Shown here: positions 53,709 through 64,000 of the stretch, in pieces
Layout: every line of letters starts with the position of its first letter
How positions within the stretch are numbered: the first letter of the stretch is position 1
Assembly: GCA_947471745.1 (NCBI GenBank)
Contig: CANJKZ010000142.1
Span: 2,018,501 to 2,082,500 of the forward strand
Direction of reading: 5' to 3'
Length of the DNA: 64,000 bases
Origin: Closterium sp. Naga37s-1
Lineage: Eukaryota; Streptophyta; Zygnematophyceae; Desmidiales; Closteriaceae
Program-made: the position numbers and the translations under genes
The notes under the pieces: model-generated
Told to the model about the DNA's origin: nothing
Seen by the model: the letters and a program-made list of their open reading frames with translations, nothing else
Database searches by the model: none

Positions 53709-53830
53709 TGTTGCGATCAGAAGTTGATCGTGCCAGGATCCTCAGGAAGGTTTGCACAGAGTAATTGCAACGAAAATAGTTGACCTCAGATCATAGTGAG
53801 TATAAAATGACTTTCTTAGTTCAACAATAG
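53709..53830 (-). repeat. 5' LTR end of family B (partial)
   Basis: Reverse complement matches the last roughly 120 bp of the B 3' LTR (about 9100-9223), including AGGTCAACTATTT and GATCCTGGCACGAT. The upstream part is missing. Confidence 0.8.
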
Positions 53831-53903
53831 CTACCGCATGAGTGGGACCAGGGGGAGGAGTGGGAGTGAGGACCATGAGAGGTGAGGGAAATGGGGTGCC
53901 TTG
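53831..53903. other. Short unassigned segment
   Basis: G/A-rich DNA (GGGACCAGGGGGAGGAG) between the B LTR remnant and LTR M. No partner in the window. Confidence 0.4.
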
Positions 53904-53957
53904 TGTCAAATCACATAGTTGTATTTAGTAATGTAGGCTATGTAGGGTTACTCTATA
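53904..53957 (+). repeat. Old short LTR M, left part
   Basis: Begins TGTCAAATCACATAG and contains GTAGGCTATGTAGGGTTA, a diverged form of the short-LTR core. It continues at 60354-60424 after element L, with the duplication CTATA at the break. Confidence 0.8.
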
Positions 53958-54736
53958 TGTTGGTGCAACCCTACGGTTTGCACTCAGCTTCTTGTCCGTG
54001 TGCGTACATGCATGTGTGCATGGAATGGTATGAGGGCATGAGATAATATATATTTCATGCTTATAATAGTGTGTGAATGATGAGTCATGATGTCGAATGT
54101 GTGTGTCAATCAATAGCGAGTTATCGCTATTCGCGTTTCACGTCGTCGTTTGTGTCGTGCGCGTTTTCTATTTTGTCGTGTGTCGAACGTTCGGCGTGTC
54201 GCAGGTGCGTGCAAAAGACATTCAAGAACTCAAGGATGAGTTTATGGTGAAGAACCAGAGCCTTGGTTTCAAGATCCAAGTGATTTCGAAGCTCGCCAAA
54301 AGGGTAAACTTCAAGATAGTAAGAATAGTTACATTACAATGTATAGTGTAACATTCTTTTTGGTGTAGGCCCTTGTGGAGGGTAGTTTCGAGACCCTTCG
54401 TGGTTGGGGACAGTGTGGCACTGTTCCATATCACTGTACCTCGGCTCTTGGGGTTTGTAGAGGCTGGGAGTCATTCCCAACTCGTAACTCTTCCTAATTT
54501 GTGTTCTAAGACCATAGTGGTTGCCATAGTGCCGTTTGTTCAAACCAACGCTGCGTCGTCAAAACTTGATGAAATCGTGCGAGGTAAATTGCCTATTGTA
54601 GGCGACATCAAGACGCTCCAGATCCAAGTTATAGCGAGTCATTTGGAGCTAACGCTACCAACGCTTGAAGCCGCTAGGCAGAAATCCGACTGTCCACTCT
54701 ATCTTTCGTTTTAGGCACTCTATTATGACTATAACA
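53958..54736 (+). repeat. 5' LTR of L
   Basis: 779 bp, TGTTGGTGCAACCC to GACTATAACA. It differs from the 797-bp 3' LTR by several substitutions and small indels. Short open frames inside it are not credible genes. Confidence 0.92.
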
Positions 54737-54738
54737 AG

Positions 54739-54750
54739 TGGTATCAGAGC
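54739..54750 (+). promoter_or_regulatory. Primer-binding site of L
   Basis: TGGTATCAGAGC, two bases after the LTR end: exact initiator-Met consensus. Confidence 0.92.
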
Positions 54751-54770
54751 CCCTTGGAGCAGTTTCGACA

Positions 54771-56083
54771 ATGGCTGGACCTGATGAAAGGGGTGGCAGA
54801 GGTGCTAGTGGCAGTGAAGAAGCCCAAGCTCAAGACCAACCCCGTGATCCCGCCATGTCTCTGTTAGAATGTGATAATTGTCTAGCCTGCAGTGGGGTAC
54901 TCTATAGCGAGTACAACCCAATTTAGGGTTTCCTATATGTATCCTGCTGCTGCTAGTCCAAACCCTCTTCTCTGTTCTAACTTTCTCACTGTGATTCTGA
55001 CAGTCTCCCGTGCAACCAAGTCTTGGCCCACCTATGGATGGGCCTAGGGTGTTTGGGCCTGACAAGTTCAACGGCGTCAACTTTGCTGAATGGTCCTTCA
55101 GAATGGAGAACGTATTTGACCACTATGACCTGCTGGAGGTGATGGAAGGAACGGAGAAGCGCCCCGAGAACGACCCGGAGAAGAGCCCGTGGGTGCGGAA
55201 GAGCGCACAAGGCTATCTCCTACTTGGGCAAGCGTTGGGGAGCATCCAGATCCGTCACATCAAGCCATTCCAGCGTGAACCAGAGAAGGGACCAAAGGCA
55301 TGGGCTGCTCTCAAGGGTGTACATGCTCCTGCAACAGCGGCGGTAGCGGTGTTGTTGGAGCGGCAAATGGCGGCACTACGAATTGAAGAGGATGAAGCGG
55401 TTGAAGAAGGGGTGCAGAAATTCTTCGACTTGTTGACGCGGCTTGAAGGAGCTGACTTGAACTATAGTGAGCTCCAGAAGAAGACCAAGTTGCTGGCCTT
55501 GCTTCCTGAATCACGGTCCTCGCTCATCATCAACCTTAATCGTGATCTGCCCCGCCTCTCGCTCGAAGACGTGAAGCGAGAAACTCTTCAAGAAGATTTC
55601 CGCCGTCGTGAGTTGGCGGGTTCGGATGGCGCCGGGGCAGCAAGCATCGGCCGGGGATATGGTCGTGGAAGGGGCAGAGGACGAGGAGGAGGAAGGTTTG
55701 GAGGCAGCAACTTCAACGGAGGCCGCGGGAACGGCGGATACGGCAGCGACAACAAAATCTTCGGGCGCGGTCGCGGCCGATTCGACGGCGAGTGTCATTA
55801 TTGCCACAAGAGCGGACACATGTGGCGCGATTGGTACAAACTCCCAGATGAATGGACCCATGCTCAAGGCCAAGAGGGTAGAGGAGAAGGTGGAGGGAGA
55901 GGAAGAGGTCGTGGAGGCCATGGCGGTCGCGGAGGTGAAGCTGCAAACATGAAGAGTGGAGATAACGACAACGACTCGAGCGGCGATCGGTTCCCGGGTA
56001 AATTCTTCTTCGTCTCAACGCAATCATCGGCTGGACCAGAGAAGTGGAAGGCTTTGAGGAGCCTGCAGCTGTGGGAAAGGTGA
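54771..56083 (+). pseudogene. gag: L gag, split by a solo LTR
   Basis: Starts MAGPDERGGRG at 54771. A 141-bp LTR interrupts it after DPAMS; beyond it the frame resumes (Q-P-S-L-G-P-P) through the gag core (MENVFDHYDLLEVMEG) and an RGG-like tract. The zinc knuckle reads C-H-Y-C-x4-H-x4-W, so the last Cys is Trp. Relative to A, one base is missing near 56041 (GAGAAGTGG versus GAAGGTGG), which shifts the frame before protease. Confidence 0.88.
54862..55002 (+). repeat. Solo LTR of the short-LTR lineage
   Basis: 141 bp from TGTTAGAATGTG to GATTCTGACA, flanked by a perfect duplication GTCTC (54857-54861 and 55003-55007). The uninterrupted sequence survives in A (CCATGTCTCCCATGC). It contains TAGCCTGCAGTGGGGTA and TAGGGTTTCCTATATGTA, the shared core. 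Confidence 0.93.
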
Positions 56084-57804
56084 CCCTACACTCTCTGGAC
56101 TATTGGGTGATCGATAGCGGCGCTACCTATAGCATGCCACCTCGCGCGGACTTGCTCACCGAACTTGAACCGTCACCGGTCAAGCATGTCACATCGGCTT
56201 TGGGGCAGCGAGCAGAGGTGAAAGGCATGGGCAAGGCCATGTTCAAGGGTGCTGATGGGAAGATGTTGGGCCTCAATAACGTGCTTTGGGTGGCCAACCT
56301 TGCAGCCAACCTGATTTCCGTGCGGCGGTTGCAAAAGGCCGGCATGGACACGAGGTCGAAGGGAGCCAAGACCTATACCGCGAGGCTTGGCGAGCGGTGT
56401 CTTTGGGACCTTCATGAGGATAGGGATGTCTACAACGAGATGTGGAAGATCCCTGTGGTCCCTATGCCTAAGGAGAGGCAAGTGGCAGCAAGCATCAGCA
56501 CCAAGGGTGAAGCGGTTGGTAGCGGCGACGGCGCTAACGATGGCGTCAACGAGAACGAGTCTAAGAAGTGCAATCTTGGAGGGACCAGCAAGCAGTGTGA
56601 GCACAAGGAGAGTGGTGCAGCAGCCAAGGAGCAGCAAAAGGTTGAGGAGATGGTTGCTGGCATACGTGTGAAGGGGGAGCCCAATGAGGTACTTGGTTGC
56701 CCGACATGCATGCAAGCCAAGTTCTCCCGATTCCCGTTCTCTAGCTCGGAGGCAACGGCTAAGAGGCCACTTGATGAGGTGGTGATGGACGTGGTGGGCC
56801 CCTTGAAGCTTGGAGCTGCTGGAGCAGAGTATTTCCTCACCATTGTGGACGTCTACACCCGCATGACCTGGGTGTATGTGCTGTCCAAGAAGAGTGACGT
56901 GGCTGAAACGGTGAAGACCGATTGGTTGCCGATGGTGGAGCGGCAACAAGACCGTCTTGTGAAATCAATCCGCACCGATCGAGGGGGAGAGTTCCTGAGC
57001 AAGGAGTTCTCATTGTGGCTGAAGAATAATGGCATAAGGCACTCCCTTACCATGCCGTACTCCCCTGCAATAAACGGCATCGTCGAGCGAGCGAACCGGG
57101 CAATCATGGAGACGGCACGCGGGTTGCTCATTGAAGCCGGGCTACCCGATTATTTCTGGCCTGATGCGGTGCGGAGTGCGTGTGTGGCCAAGAACAGAGC
57201 CTTGACTCATGTGGGAGCAGACAAATGGGTGCCCTATGTGGAGTGGATTGGAAGGAAGCCAAAGGTGGATATGCTTCGGGTGTTCGGGTGCATGTGCATG
57301 GCGCTCGTGCCTAAGCATCTTCGGCACAACAAGCTTGGTGCCAAGGCGATATGGGCTGTGCACTTGGGCATGGCGCAAGGCAGCAAGGGATGGCTTCTTT
57401 GGGACCCATTCACCAAGAAGTTCTTGGTGAGCAGGGACTGCAAGTTCATGGAGAACCTGATGTACAAGGATTGGAAGGCGGGATATGAGGCGAAGATAGG
57501 CGTGCGACTTGGGGAGGTGAAGAGATCCGGTTTGGAGCATGTGGAGCTGCCTTTGGAGCTGAGCAGCGGCAGCACCATCACAAGGCAATCTCCTCTTGTG
57601 AATGGGGGAGAGGAGGCCAGGAATGGAGAGGAAGAGGGGGAGGAGGTGCAGGAAGCAAGCGAGCGTGCACCGACACTTCCATCTCGCACTACAAGTGCTC
57701 CACGGATTCGAGACACCCTGCAGCAACGCCATGAGAGCCTTCATGTCCCTGCAGCTGAGGAGGAGGAAGGGGCAAGAGGAGAATTCAAGCCCCTAATAGG
57801 CTGA
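56044..57804 (+). pseudogene. pol: L protease and integrase
   Basis: Frame shifted from gag. Protease Y-W-V-I-D-S-G-A-T at about 56100. About 145 bp encoding the WRIGH half of the GAG-pre-integrase zinc domain (kept in A at about 290-440) is deleted in frame between KVEE and MVAGI; C-P-T-C-M-Q remains. The integrase core has D in IVDVYTRMTW, D in RTDRGGEF and E in NGIVERANR. C-terminal region R-V-F-G-C-M-C and K-F-L-V-S-R-D. The frame ends at 57804 before RT. Confidence 0.87.
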
Positions 57805-58754
57805 CCTATGATGCACCGGGAAAGCCAGCCAAGTCAGCCTTGGCCGGAGCCGCACTTATGGTTGGAGATGACAAGGAGAGTGACTACAAGGAGTGTGCCT
57901 TCGCGTTCTTCTCTCCGGTGGAGATGTTGGGGGAACCAGCAACTCTCAAGGAGGCCTTGGAGAGTAGTGATGATGAGGAGTGGAAAAAGGCCATAGAGAG
58001 TGAGCTGAAGAGCATTGAGGAGAACGGCACGTGGGAATTGGTGGAGCTACCGGAGGGGCGTAAGGCGATTACGTCCAAGTGGCTCTTCAAGATCAAGTCC
58101 GACGCCGGCGGCAAAATCGAGCGCTACAAGTCTAGGCTGGTGGCCAAGGGGTACCAGCAGAAAGAGAAGGTGGACTACAAGGAGTTGTTTGCTTCTGTGG
58201 TGAAGCCGACGACGCTGCGAACCCTACTCGCGGGTGCTACCATCAATGGATGGGTTGTGAAACAAATGGATGTGACAACGACATTCCTCAACGGCGTCCT
58301 TGAGGAAGAGATTTTTATGGCACAGCTAGAGGGGTTTGATGATGGTAGTGGCAGAGTGTGGAAGCTGAAGAAGGCCCTCTATGTGCTCAAGCAAGGCGCT
58401 AGGCAGTGGTACTTGAAGCTGCGTGAAGTCTTGGAGGAGATCGGTTTCACTCCCTCGACGGCCGATCATTCCTTGTTCATGCTTCGCGAGGGGGAGCAGA
58501 GGAGTTTCATGGTGGTTTATGTGGATGATATCCTCATTTTCTCACCCTCCTCTGACCTTGTGAAGGAGGTGATGCTGAAGCTTCAAGACAAATTCAAGTG
58601 CAAGGCCCTTGGTGACGTGAGCATCTACCTCGGGCTTCATATCGAACGCGACGTGGAGAAGCGGTGGATGCGAGTGCATCAACGCAAGTACCTGGATGCA
58701 TTGGCTGCCAAATTTGGGCAAAGTGAAGGTCATGTGGCAACTCTCTGGGTTTAG
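57805..58754 (+). pseudogene. L reverse transcriptase
   Basis: Readable from about 57840: KWLFKIKSDAGGKIERYKSR, V-D-Y-K-E-L-F-A-S-V-V, Q-M-D-V-T-T-T-F-L-N-G, V-V-Y-V-D-D-I-L-I-F. The catalytic Asp residues are intact. TAG at 58752-58754 and a nearby TGA end the frame before RNase H. Confidence 0.87.
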
Positions 58755-59511
58755 GGTTCAAGTGTGTGAAGGGACCAGAGGAGGAGAGCGTTGGCGAAGA
58801 GGAGAGGTCGTTTTCACTCGTTGGTGGGCAGCCTCATGTACGCGGCGGTAAACATCCGACCGGACGCCGCCTTTGCTACCGGGCTGCTGGCTAGGGCTGT
58901 TCAATGCCCTAATGAGGAGCAGGTAGCAGCTGGAATGAGGGTGGCCAAGTATCTTGGCCAAACAGCGACGGTTGTGCTGCAATACTCGGCGGCGGCACAA
59001 AGCGCCAAAAGGGCGCGGATGGTGTTGAACCCAGGCGTTTGTTCCTCAGAGCCTTCTCCGATGCTTCTTACGCATCGGAACAAGAGGACATGACAAGTGT
59101 GGGAGGCTTCATTTGCTGTGTTGGTGGAGGCCCAACTTCTTGGGATAGCAAGAAGCAGGTGGACCAAGCATTGAGCACGGTGGAGTCTGAGAGAATGGCA
59201 CTCTTCCGTGCCGTACGGGAAATTGTGTGGCAGCGGCGTTTGTTGGCTGAATTGGGGGAGGAGCAGCAAGGACCTACCCCACTCTACTATGACAGCCAGG
59301 GTGCCATTGCACTTGCTAAGTACCCTGTGTTGCACGGCCTCACCAAACACATGAGGGTCAAATGGCATTGGACAAGGAGCATGGTGGCCGCGGGTGAAGT
59401 TGAGTTGCATTACGTGAAGACGACGGGGCAGCCAGCTGACATGATGACCAAGAGGCTGGTGGAACAGCAGCATTGGAAGTGTTGCAAGCTGGCTGGGATG
59501 GCTCTGAACTG
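58755..59511 (+). pseudogene. L RNase H
   Basis: Two frames: S-L-V-G-S-L-M-Y-A-A-V (58820-59030), then after a shift near 59035 F-S-D-A-S-Y-A-S, V-E-S-E-R-M-A-L-F and Y-D-S-Q-G-A-I-A-L-A to the stop at 59511. The VESERM motif replaces the usual S-S-x-E-A-E-Y. Confidence 0.83.
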
Positions 59512-59551
59512 AGAGGAGCAGATCCTAAGGCTAACAATCCGAGGGGGAGTT

Positions 59552-60348
59552 TGTTGGTGCAACCCTACGGTTTGCACTCGGCTTGTTGTCCGTGTGAGTA
59601 CATGCATGTGTGCATGGAATGGTATGAGGGTTTGAGATAATATATATTTAGTGCTTATAATAGTGCGTGAATGATGAGTCATGATGTCGAATGTGTGTGT
59701 CAAGTCAATAGCGAGTTATCGCTATTCGCGTGTCACGTCGTCGTTTGTGTGTCGTGCGTGTTTTCTATTTTGTCCTGTGTCGAACGTTCGGCGTATCGCA
59801 GGTGCGTGCAGCAGACATTCAAGAACTCAAGGATGGGTTAATGGTGAAGAACCAGAGCCTTGGTTTCAAGATTCAAGTGATTTTGAAACTCGCCAAAATG
59901 GTAAACTTCAAGATAGTAAGAATAGTTACATTACAATGTGTAGTGTAACATTCCTTTTGGTGTAGGCCCTTGTGGAGGGTAGTTTCGAGACCCTTCGTGG
60001 TTGGGGATAGTGTGGCACTGTTCCACATCACTGTACCTCGGCTCTTGGGGTTTGTAGAGGCTGGGAGTCATTCGCAGCTCGTAACTCTTCCTAATTTGTG
60101 TTCTAAGACTATAGTGGCTGCCATAGTGCCGTTCGTTCAATCCGACGCTGCGTCGTCAATACTTGATGAAGTCGTGCGATAAAATTTGAATATTGTAGGC
60201 GACATCAAGACGCTCCAGATCCAGTTTATACCAAGTCATTTGGAGTTGTGAACAGAACGCTATCAACGTTTAAAGCCGCTGTGCAGAAATCCGACTGTGC
60301 ACTCTATCTTTCGTTTTAGGCACATTCAAGCCTATTGTGACTATAACA
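59552..60348 (+). repeat. 3' LTR of L
   Basis: 797 bp, preceded by the purine tract CCGAGGGGGAG. It ends TGACTATAACA, followed by the CTATA duplication. Confidence 0.92.
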
Positions 60349-60353
60349 CTATA

Positions 60354-60424
60354 GAGGATATACATTTGCATATACTCTTGTACAACCCTCATTCTAGTCA
60401 TTACGTTTAGTTCTCTTCTTGACA
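60354..60424 (+). repeat. Old short LTR M, right part
   Basis: Completes M from 53957; total about 125 bp, ending CTCTTCTTGACA. It is followed by a degenerate leader (GGTTATAGTAGG; TTTCCGCCGCGCCTACCC) resembling the start of E's leader. Confidence 0.75.
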
Positions 60425-61455
60425 GGGTTATAGTAGGTTAGGTCTACGTTTCCGCCGCGCCTACCCTAGTTTCCCACCGGCCCTGGTCCATTCGTGTTTA
60501 GTACGCCCCTTAGCCACCTTAGCGACTCCGCTAGCCTCACCCGTCGCGCCCCCACAGCACGCTGTTCGAGCATGCCGCCAGTGAGATCTTAGCCACATTG
60601 CGTCCTACTGCTCTTGTTGCTGACACCACTGCAGACCAATAGAAGACCTACAACCTCGCTCGCATAAAGTAAATGCGCTGGAAGGCACGCGAAGCAGCAG
60701 CACACCTCGCCATCCTTAAATGAGGTGACAACGGCAAAGGAGGTCTTGGATGTTGTTATTGCTCGGTATCCCACTCCTTCTACTGCTACTTCAGGCTGCC
60801 CATCATGCCCTTCCTCTTTCCTGGCCTCTTCTTGTTCCGCACTTTCGCTGATCTCATCACGCAACTGCGCTCGCTAGGTTGTTCCTCTTTCTAGGTTTTG
60901 CGCTACATCAGCAAATGGTAGGCTCCTTTCATGAATAGGAGAGAACTCGACTTTGGCGTAGAAGTGACCAACGCCAACGACAACACGCTATAGGCGAACG
61001 AATACGGAAAAATACAACTCGAGTCGAAAGACACGAATTTCTCAATCCACATCAGCGTTGTGCTCATTGTTGACAATATGTGTTTTAATCTCCTCTCCAG
61101 CTCCCAACTCCCAACCTCGGCGTCACCACCAAGTTTCTTGGACGCGAGAAATTCATGACCTGTACAAATGCTACCACTGGGGCACCTCTTGCTGCGATTT
61201 ATCCGGACCCTATATCAGGTATTTTCACGATGCACACTGCATCCACCCAGGTGCTTGCGTCTGGTCGGGTAGCTGCGACGTGCTCGTGTCGGCCACTCAC
61301 TCACCTATCGCTCCGGTGGCACCATTTTCTAGGTCACATGGCTCAGCATGGTCTTGTCTCTGGTCTCCCATCGTCGCTCCCCGCTCTCCCTCCTTCGACT
61401 GCGCCGCCGTGCACTCCTCGCGTCGAGGGCAGTCAACGCGCTGCCCCACGTGAAA
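60425..61455 (+). pseudogene. M internal relic: leader, gag, protease and pre-integrase
   Basis: About 60570-60890 is a decayed gag (V-V-I-A-R-Y-x-T-P-S-T-A, L-I-S in mixed frames), matching Y-D-A-V-V-A-R-Y-S-S-P-A-T-A in G and I. About 61030-61140 resembles the protease end. 61155-61455 encodes W-H-H-F-L-G-H-M and C-T-P-R-V-E-G-S-Q-R-A-A-P, a GAG-pre-integrase with one zinc Cys lost. The match stops there. Confidence 0.7.
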
Positions 61456-61469
61456 ATTTAAACATGTGA

Positions 61470-62640
61470 CACATTTTTAGTTACAGGTTGGGTCGAGTTG
61501 TGCACTAGTGAGTACAGCACCGTGCTAGCTCGTCCTGTCTCGCTCCTCACGGCCCCGCTAGGCTGCCTCGTGGCGCCTGACCAAGGCCGCTCCGTCGCCC
61601 TGCTGTAGCGCCCCTCGCTGGCCCCGCTGTTGCGCTTAGCTGGCCTTGCCGTAAGGCCCTGCTAGTCCTGTCGTAGCGCCCCTCGCGACCCCTTGCGAGC
61701 CCCTCCCGCCAGCCGCTCGCCGCACCAGCAACTCACCGCCCGCAGGCTCCCGCAGCTCACCGCCACCGCGCTACCTATAGCTAACTGCCAGCTCACCGCC
61801 TATAGCTAACCGCCAGCTCGCCGCCTGTAGCTAACCACCAGCTTGCCGCCAGAGCGCTGCCTGTAGCTAACCGCTAGATCGCTGCCCGCGCGCGCCGCGC
61901 ACTGCTGCCACCTACCGCTGCAGCGCGTGCCGCAGCGGACGCACGCTATTGCCTGCCGCTCGCTGCTGCCGCCGTCTGCCGCCTGAGCCGCGCATGCCAC
62001 TGCTGCCGCTTGTGCGGCCTACCACCACGCGTGCCATTGCTGCCGCTCGTGCGACTGTTGTCGCAGCCTGCCACCCGTGCCACTGCCAGCCGCGCGCTCC
62101 AGCTCCTGCCCTGCAGCCTGTGCCGCTGCTGCCGTTCGTACTGCTTGCTGCTGTCCGTTCCACTGCCTGCTGCCCACGCCAGCAGCCTGCCCTGCCCACC
62201 CTTGCCGCCCGTGCAACCAATACCCTCTAGCCGCCCACGCTAGCTTGCCGCTCTTGCCGCCTGTGCTCGCCTGCTGCCCGTGCTAACATGTCGCTGTGCT
62301 ATCCTGCCTCTTGTGTCACCCGTGCTGCCCTTGCCACCCTTGCCACCCGTGCCGCACGTGCTGCTTGTGCTGCTTCTGCTAGCCTACTGCCCGAGCCGCC
62401 CGTGCCGACCTTTGCTGCCTGTACCACCTATGTCGCCTGCCCACGCCCCCTAGAGCACGTGTTCCTACAGTTGCCCAAGCGTTCATACCTGCAGTTAGGT
62501 TCAGCTGCTATGGCGACTCCGTCGCTGCTGTGCTTCGATGCAGAGGGGCGAGTGGTAGAATTCCAGTCGTGGTTGCAGGTGCTTTGGCTCTACTTGGAGA
62601 GCCAGCTCCATCAGGCCATCCCCGTTGTTAGGGTTCCTAC
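61470..62640 (+). pseudogene. Relic N: GC-rich leader and gag start of a short-LTR copia
   Basis: 61540-62450 is a GC-rich, repeat-like leader (units such as AGCTAACCGCCAGCTCGCCG and TGCCGCTTGTGC). A gag start at 62511 reads M-A-T-P-S-L-L-C-F-D-A-E-G-R-V-V, matching M-A-T-P-S-V-L-A-F-D-A-E-G-R-A-I of G and I. It breaks off after about 39 codons near 62625, where TTAGGGTTCCTACTTGTAC resembles part of a short LTR. Confidence 0.65.
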
Positions 62641-63050
62641 TTGTACTCTTGCATGCTATCATAGTGCTCAATTGAGAAAGCTTGCTACTTGACTAGCAAT
62701 AAGCATCGTTTTGTTTGCTTGTGGTCAAGTACAGCATTGCCCGTCATATAAAACATTAGCTAACCTTAGCATTGGGGGTGGAAATGAACTTGAAAGTTCA
62801 AAAAAAAAGAAAACGTGGGTGAGACCAAATGGCCGAAACCTCTTTTTTTTGTAGTCGGAGAAGGGCGGGTAGCGCTTCGACAATGTCTTCTTGTGCTGCG
62901 TACAAGCTACTCCGCTTTCACAATAGGTAATTTAAGAAAGTGTAGCACTTTCGAAAGTATACATTTCTCGTTCATTTCTCTCACTGACACCTCACTCCTC
63001 CTCACTTCCTCCCACCACTGTGCTGTCAAACCATAATTCCTTTGAATTGC
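62641..63050. other. Unassigned AT-richer spacer
   Basis: Contains A and T homopolymers (about 62798 and 62843) and no recognisable gene or repeat. Confidence 0.45.
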
Positions 63051-64000
63051 CTTTAGTTTAGAGTAGTGCAGTTATTCGTTCGTTTTGGTGGTGGTGTACC
63101 CTTTGGTTCTTTGTTCTTTTCTATATCTTGTACTTTGCAATAGAGGCACAGCGGTCGTCGCTCTTTCTTGTTGTCGGTGTAGAAGGCGAGTCGTTCTCGC
63201 CGCGGCACGGGGCGCTCCCGGTGCTGATCCATATCCAGTTGTTTGACGAGAAGCGGAGCAAAGGGCGGCTTCCGAGATAGCCCACTGTTGCTGGAGGAGC
63301 GCCTTGCGGTCGCCATTCGGGGCCGAGTCATGCAAGCACGATGGTAACGAATATTTCTTCCGTAATCAAACTCCCGTGCTTTGCAATTTGATCACGTATG
63401 CTCCGGCAATGGTTTATGTAGTTGTTGCCCTTCTCCATATGCTGGAGCAGGTGTTGTTTTGTGTGAATGAATGCCCGGCTGCATGTATTCTTATGCGACA
63501 TGTTGCGCAGCAATTCGCTGTAAGCCATGAGCGAGTCGCTGTAGTATTGCGCTCTGGTGTCGTCAGTGTCGGCCGAGGGTCCCACGTAGCTGTCGTCAAA
63601 GTAATGATAAATCTGAGCATTTTGCAGCAGCAGCTCCAGCTCGAAGCGCCGGGTGTAGAAATCCTTGCCCTCAAAGAAAGAACTTGTTTTGATTTTTTCA
63701 GACTATTCGGGAACCTTGATTGAGCTGAGAGAATCGCGTCATCGCTTGGGCGTGAGACTTTGGGTGTTGATCAATTTGCGTCATGCATGGCGGTATCGTG
63801 GCCAATCGCGTTCGGTAAGAGGGTTGGGAGGAGTTTCCCGCATTGCTATTCCGTAATGCCTGGAGGTCTTGCTTCAGGGTTGACAATTGCAGAAGCAGTC
63901 GTTCGAGTGCGACGGTGCTGATTGTCATCATCACCACGTATGTCGCAATCGGGTTGGGTTGGGCTTCAGCCGTAGGATTTTCTTGACCTCTTGATCCTTC
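63051..64000 (-). mobile_element. gag: Third family B copy, 5' part, runs off the window
   Basis: Minus-strand gag (63665-63060) and leader (63700-64000) matching 2259-2830 and 53320-53640. It preserves the fuller start (G-K-D-F-Y-T-R-R-F-E-L-E-L) that the plus copy has lost. It shares the TGA after IVLA but not the next two stops seen in the other copies. The 5' LTR lies beyond the right edge. Confidence 0.83.

Larger units (their letters stand above)
51688..53830 (-). mobile_element. Family B copy, minus strand, 5' end
   Basis: Reverse-oriented match to 2139-3918 of the plus copy plus about 270 bp of leader, a primer site and the end of the 5' LTR that the plus copy lacks. It completes the B copy begun at 32573-33262 on the other side of H. 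The LTR fades near 53815-53830, before the old LTR M. Confidence 0.87.
53958..60348 (+). mobile_element. Complete long-LTR copia element L
   Basis: 6391 bp with LTRs 53958-54736 and 59552-60348 and a perfect 5-bp duplication CTATA (53953-53957 and 60349-60353). It is the same family as A. The LTRs differ by substitutions and indels, and pol has several frame breaks, so it is older than G and I. A solo LTR sits in its gag. Confidence 0.94.

Noticed and set aside
54097..54351. Small frame of 84 codons in L's LTR, with a similar one at 59730-59948
   Set aside because: It is LTR sequence; the two copies differ by frame-changing indels and have no recognisable domain.
61541..62290. Candidate Cys/Ala/Pro-rich proteins in the 62-kb region
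   Set aside because: Frames lie in a GC-rich leader-like relic upstream of a truncated gag start; no independent support.

Overview
This window is almost entirely a nest of transposable elements from a GC-rich eukaryotic genome. Everything recognisable belongs to LTR retrotransposons of the Ty1/copia superfamily (domain order gag, protease, integrase, RT, RNase H; primer-binding sites resembling the plant initiator-Met tRNA site TGGTATCAGAGC) plus one intron-containing pogo/Tigger-type DNA transposon. This fits a plant-lineage genome, possibly a streptophyte alga, but nothing here fixes the species. No rRNA, tRNA, CRISPR or bacterial-type gene was seen. The only candidate host gene is a 306-codon Ala/Ser-rich ORF at 25149-26069.

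Layout. 1-2136: 5' half of a minus-strand copia (family A). 2137-9223: plus-strand copia (family B), heavily mutated, split by a 1.34-kb non-autonomous element (4769-6110, TSD TCCTA). 9678-24422: pogo-like transposon with matching terminal inverted repeats and TA flanks; its transposase gene is at 9953-11954 (minus). A plus-strand copia D (11953-24338) lies inside it, and a short-LTR copia E (16358-23820) lies inside D. 24425-26378: low-repeat island with the candidate host gene. 26378-26749: 30-bp minisatellite, cut by a minus-strand D relative (26750-29180). That is fused to an E-like fragment (29181-32572, minus), which is fused to a family B fragment (32573-33262, minus). 33263-51687: plus-strand short-LTR copia H, split by two complete insertions, G (33455-40282, TSD GCTTT) and I (40897-48319, TSD GCTAG). 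51688-53830: the other end of the minus-strand B copy. 53904-60424: an old short LTR (M) split by a complete long-LTR copia L (53958-60348, TSD CTATA); L's gag holds a 141-bp solo LTR (TSD GTCTC). 60425-62640: decayed short-LTR relics. 63051-64000: a third family B copy (minus).

Two lineages recur. One has very short LTRs (about 125-143 bp) sharing the core GTAGGCTATAGTGGGGTA, a GC-rich tandem-repeat leader, a glycine-rich gag and a GAEPG-repeat linker between integrase and RT (E, F, G, H, I, M, the 1.34-kb element and the solo LTR). The other has about 430-450 bp LTRs and an unusual D-[S/T]-C-C protease motif (B and D). A and L form a third family with an LTR of about 780-800 bp. The most recent insertions appear to be G and I, whose LTR pairs read as identical. 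I keeps a 1819-codon open frame and is the best candidate for a recently active element.
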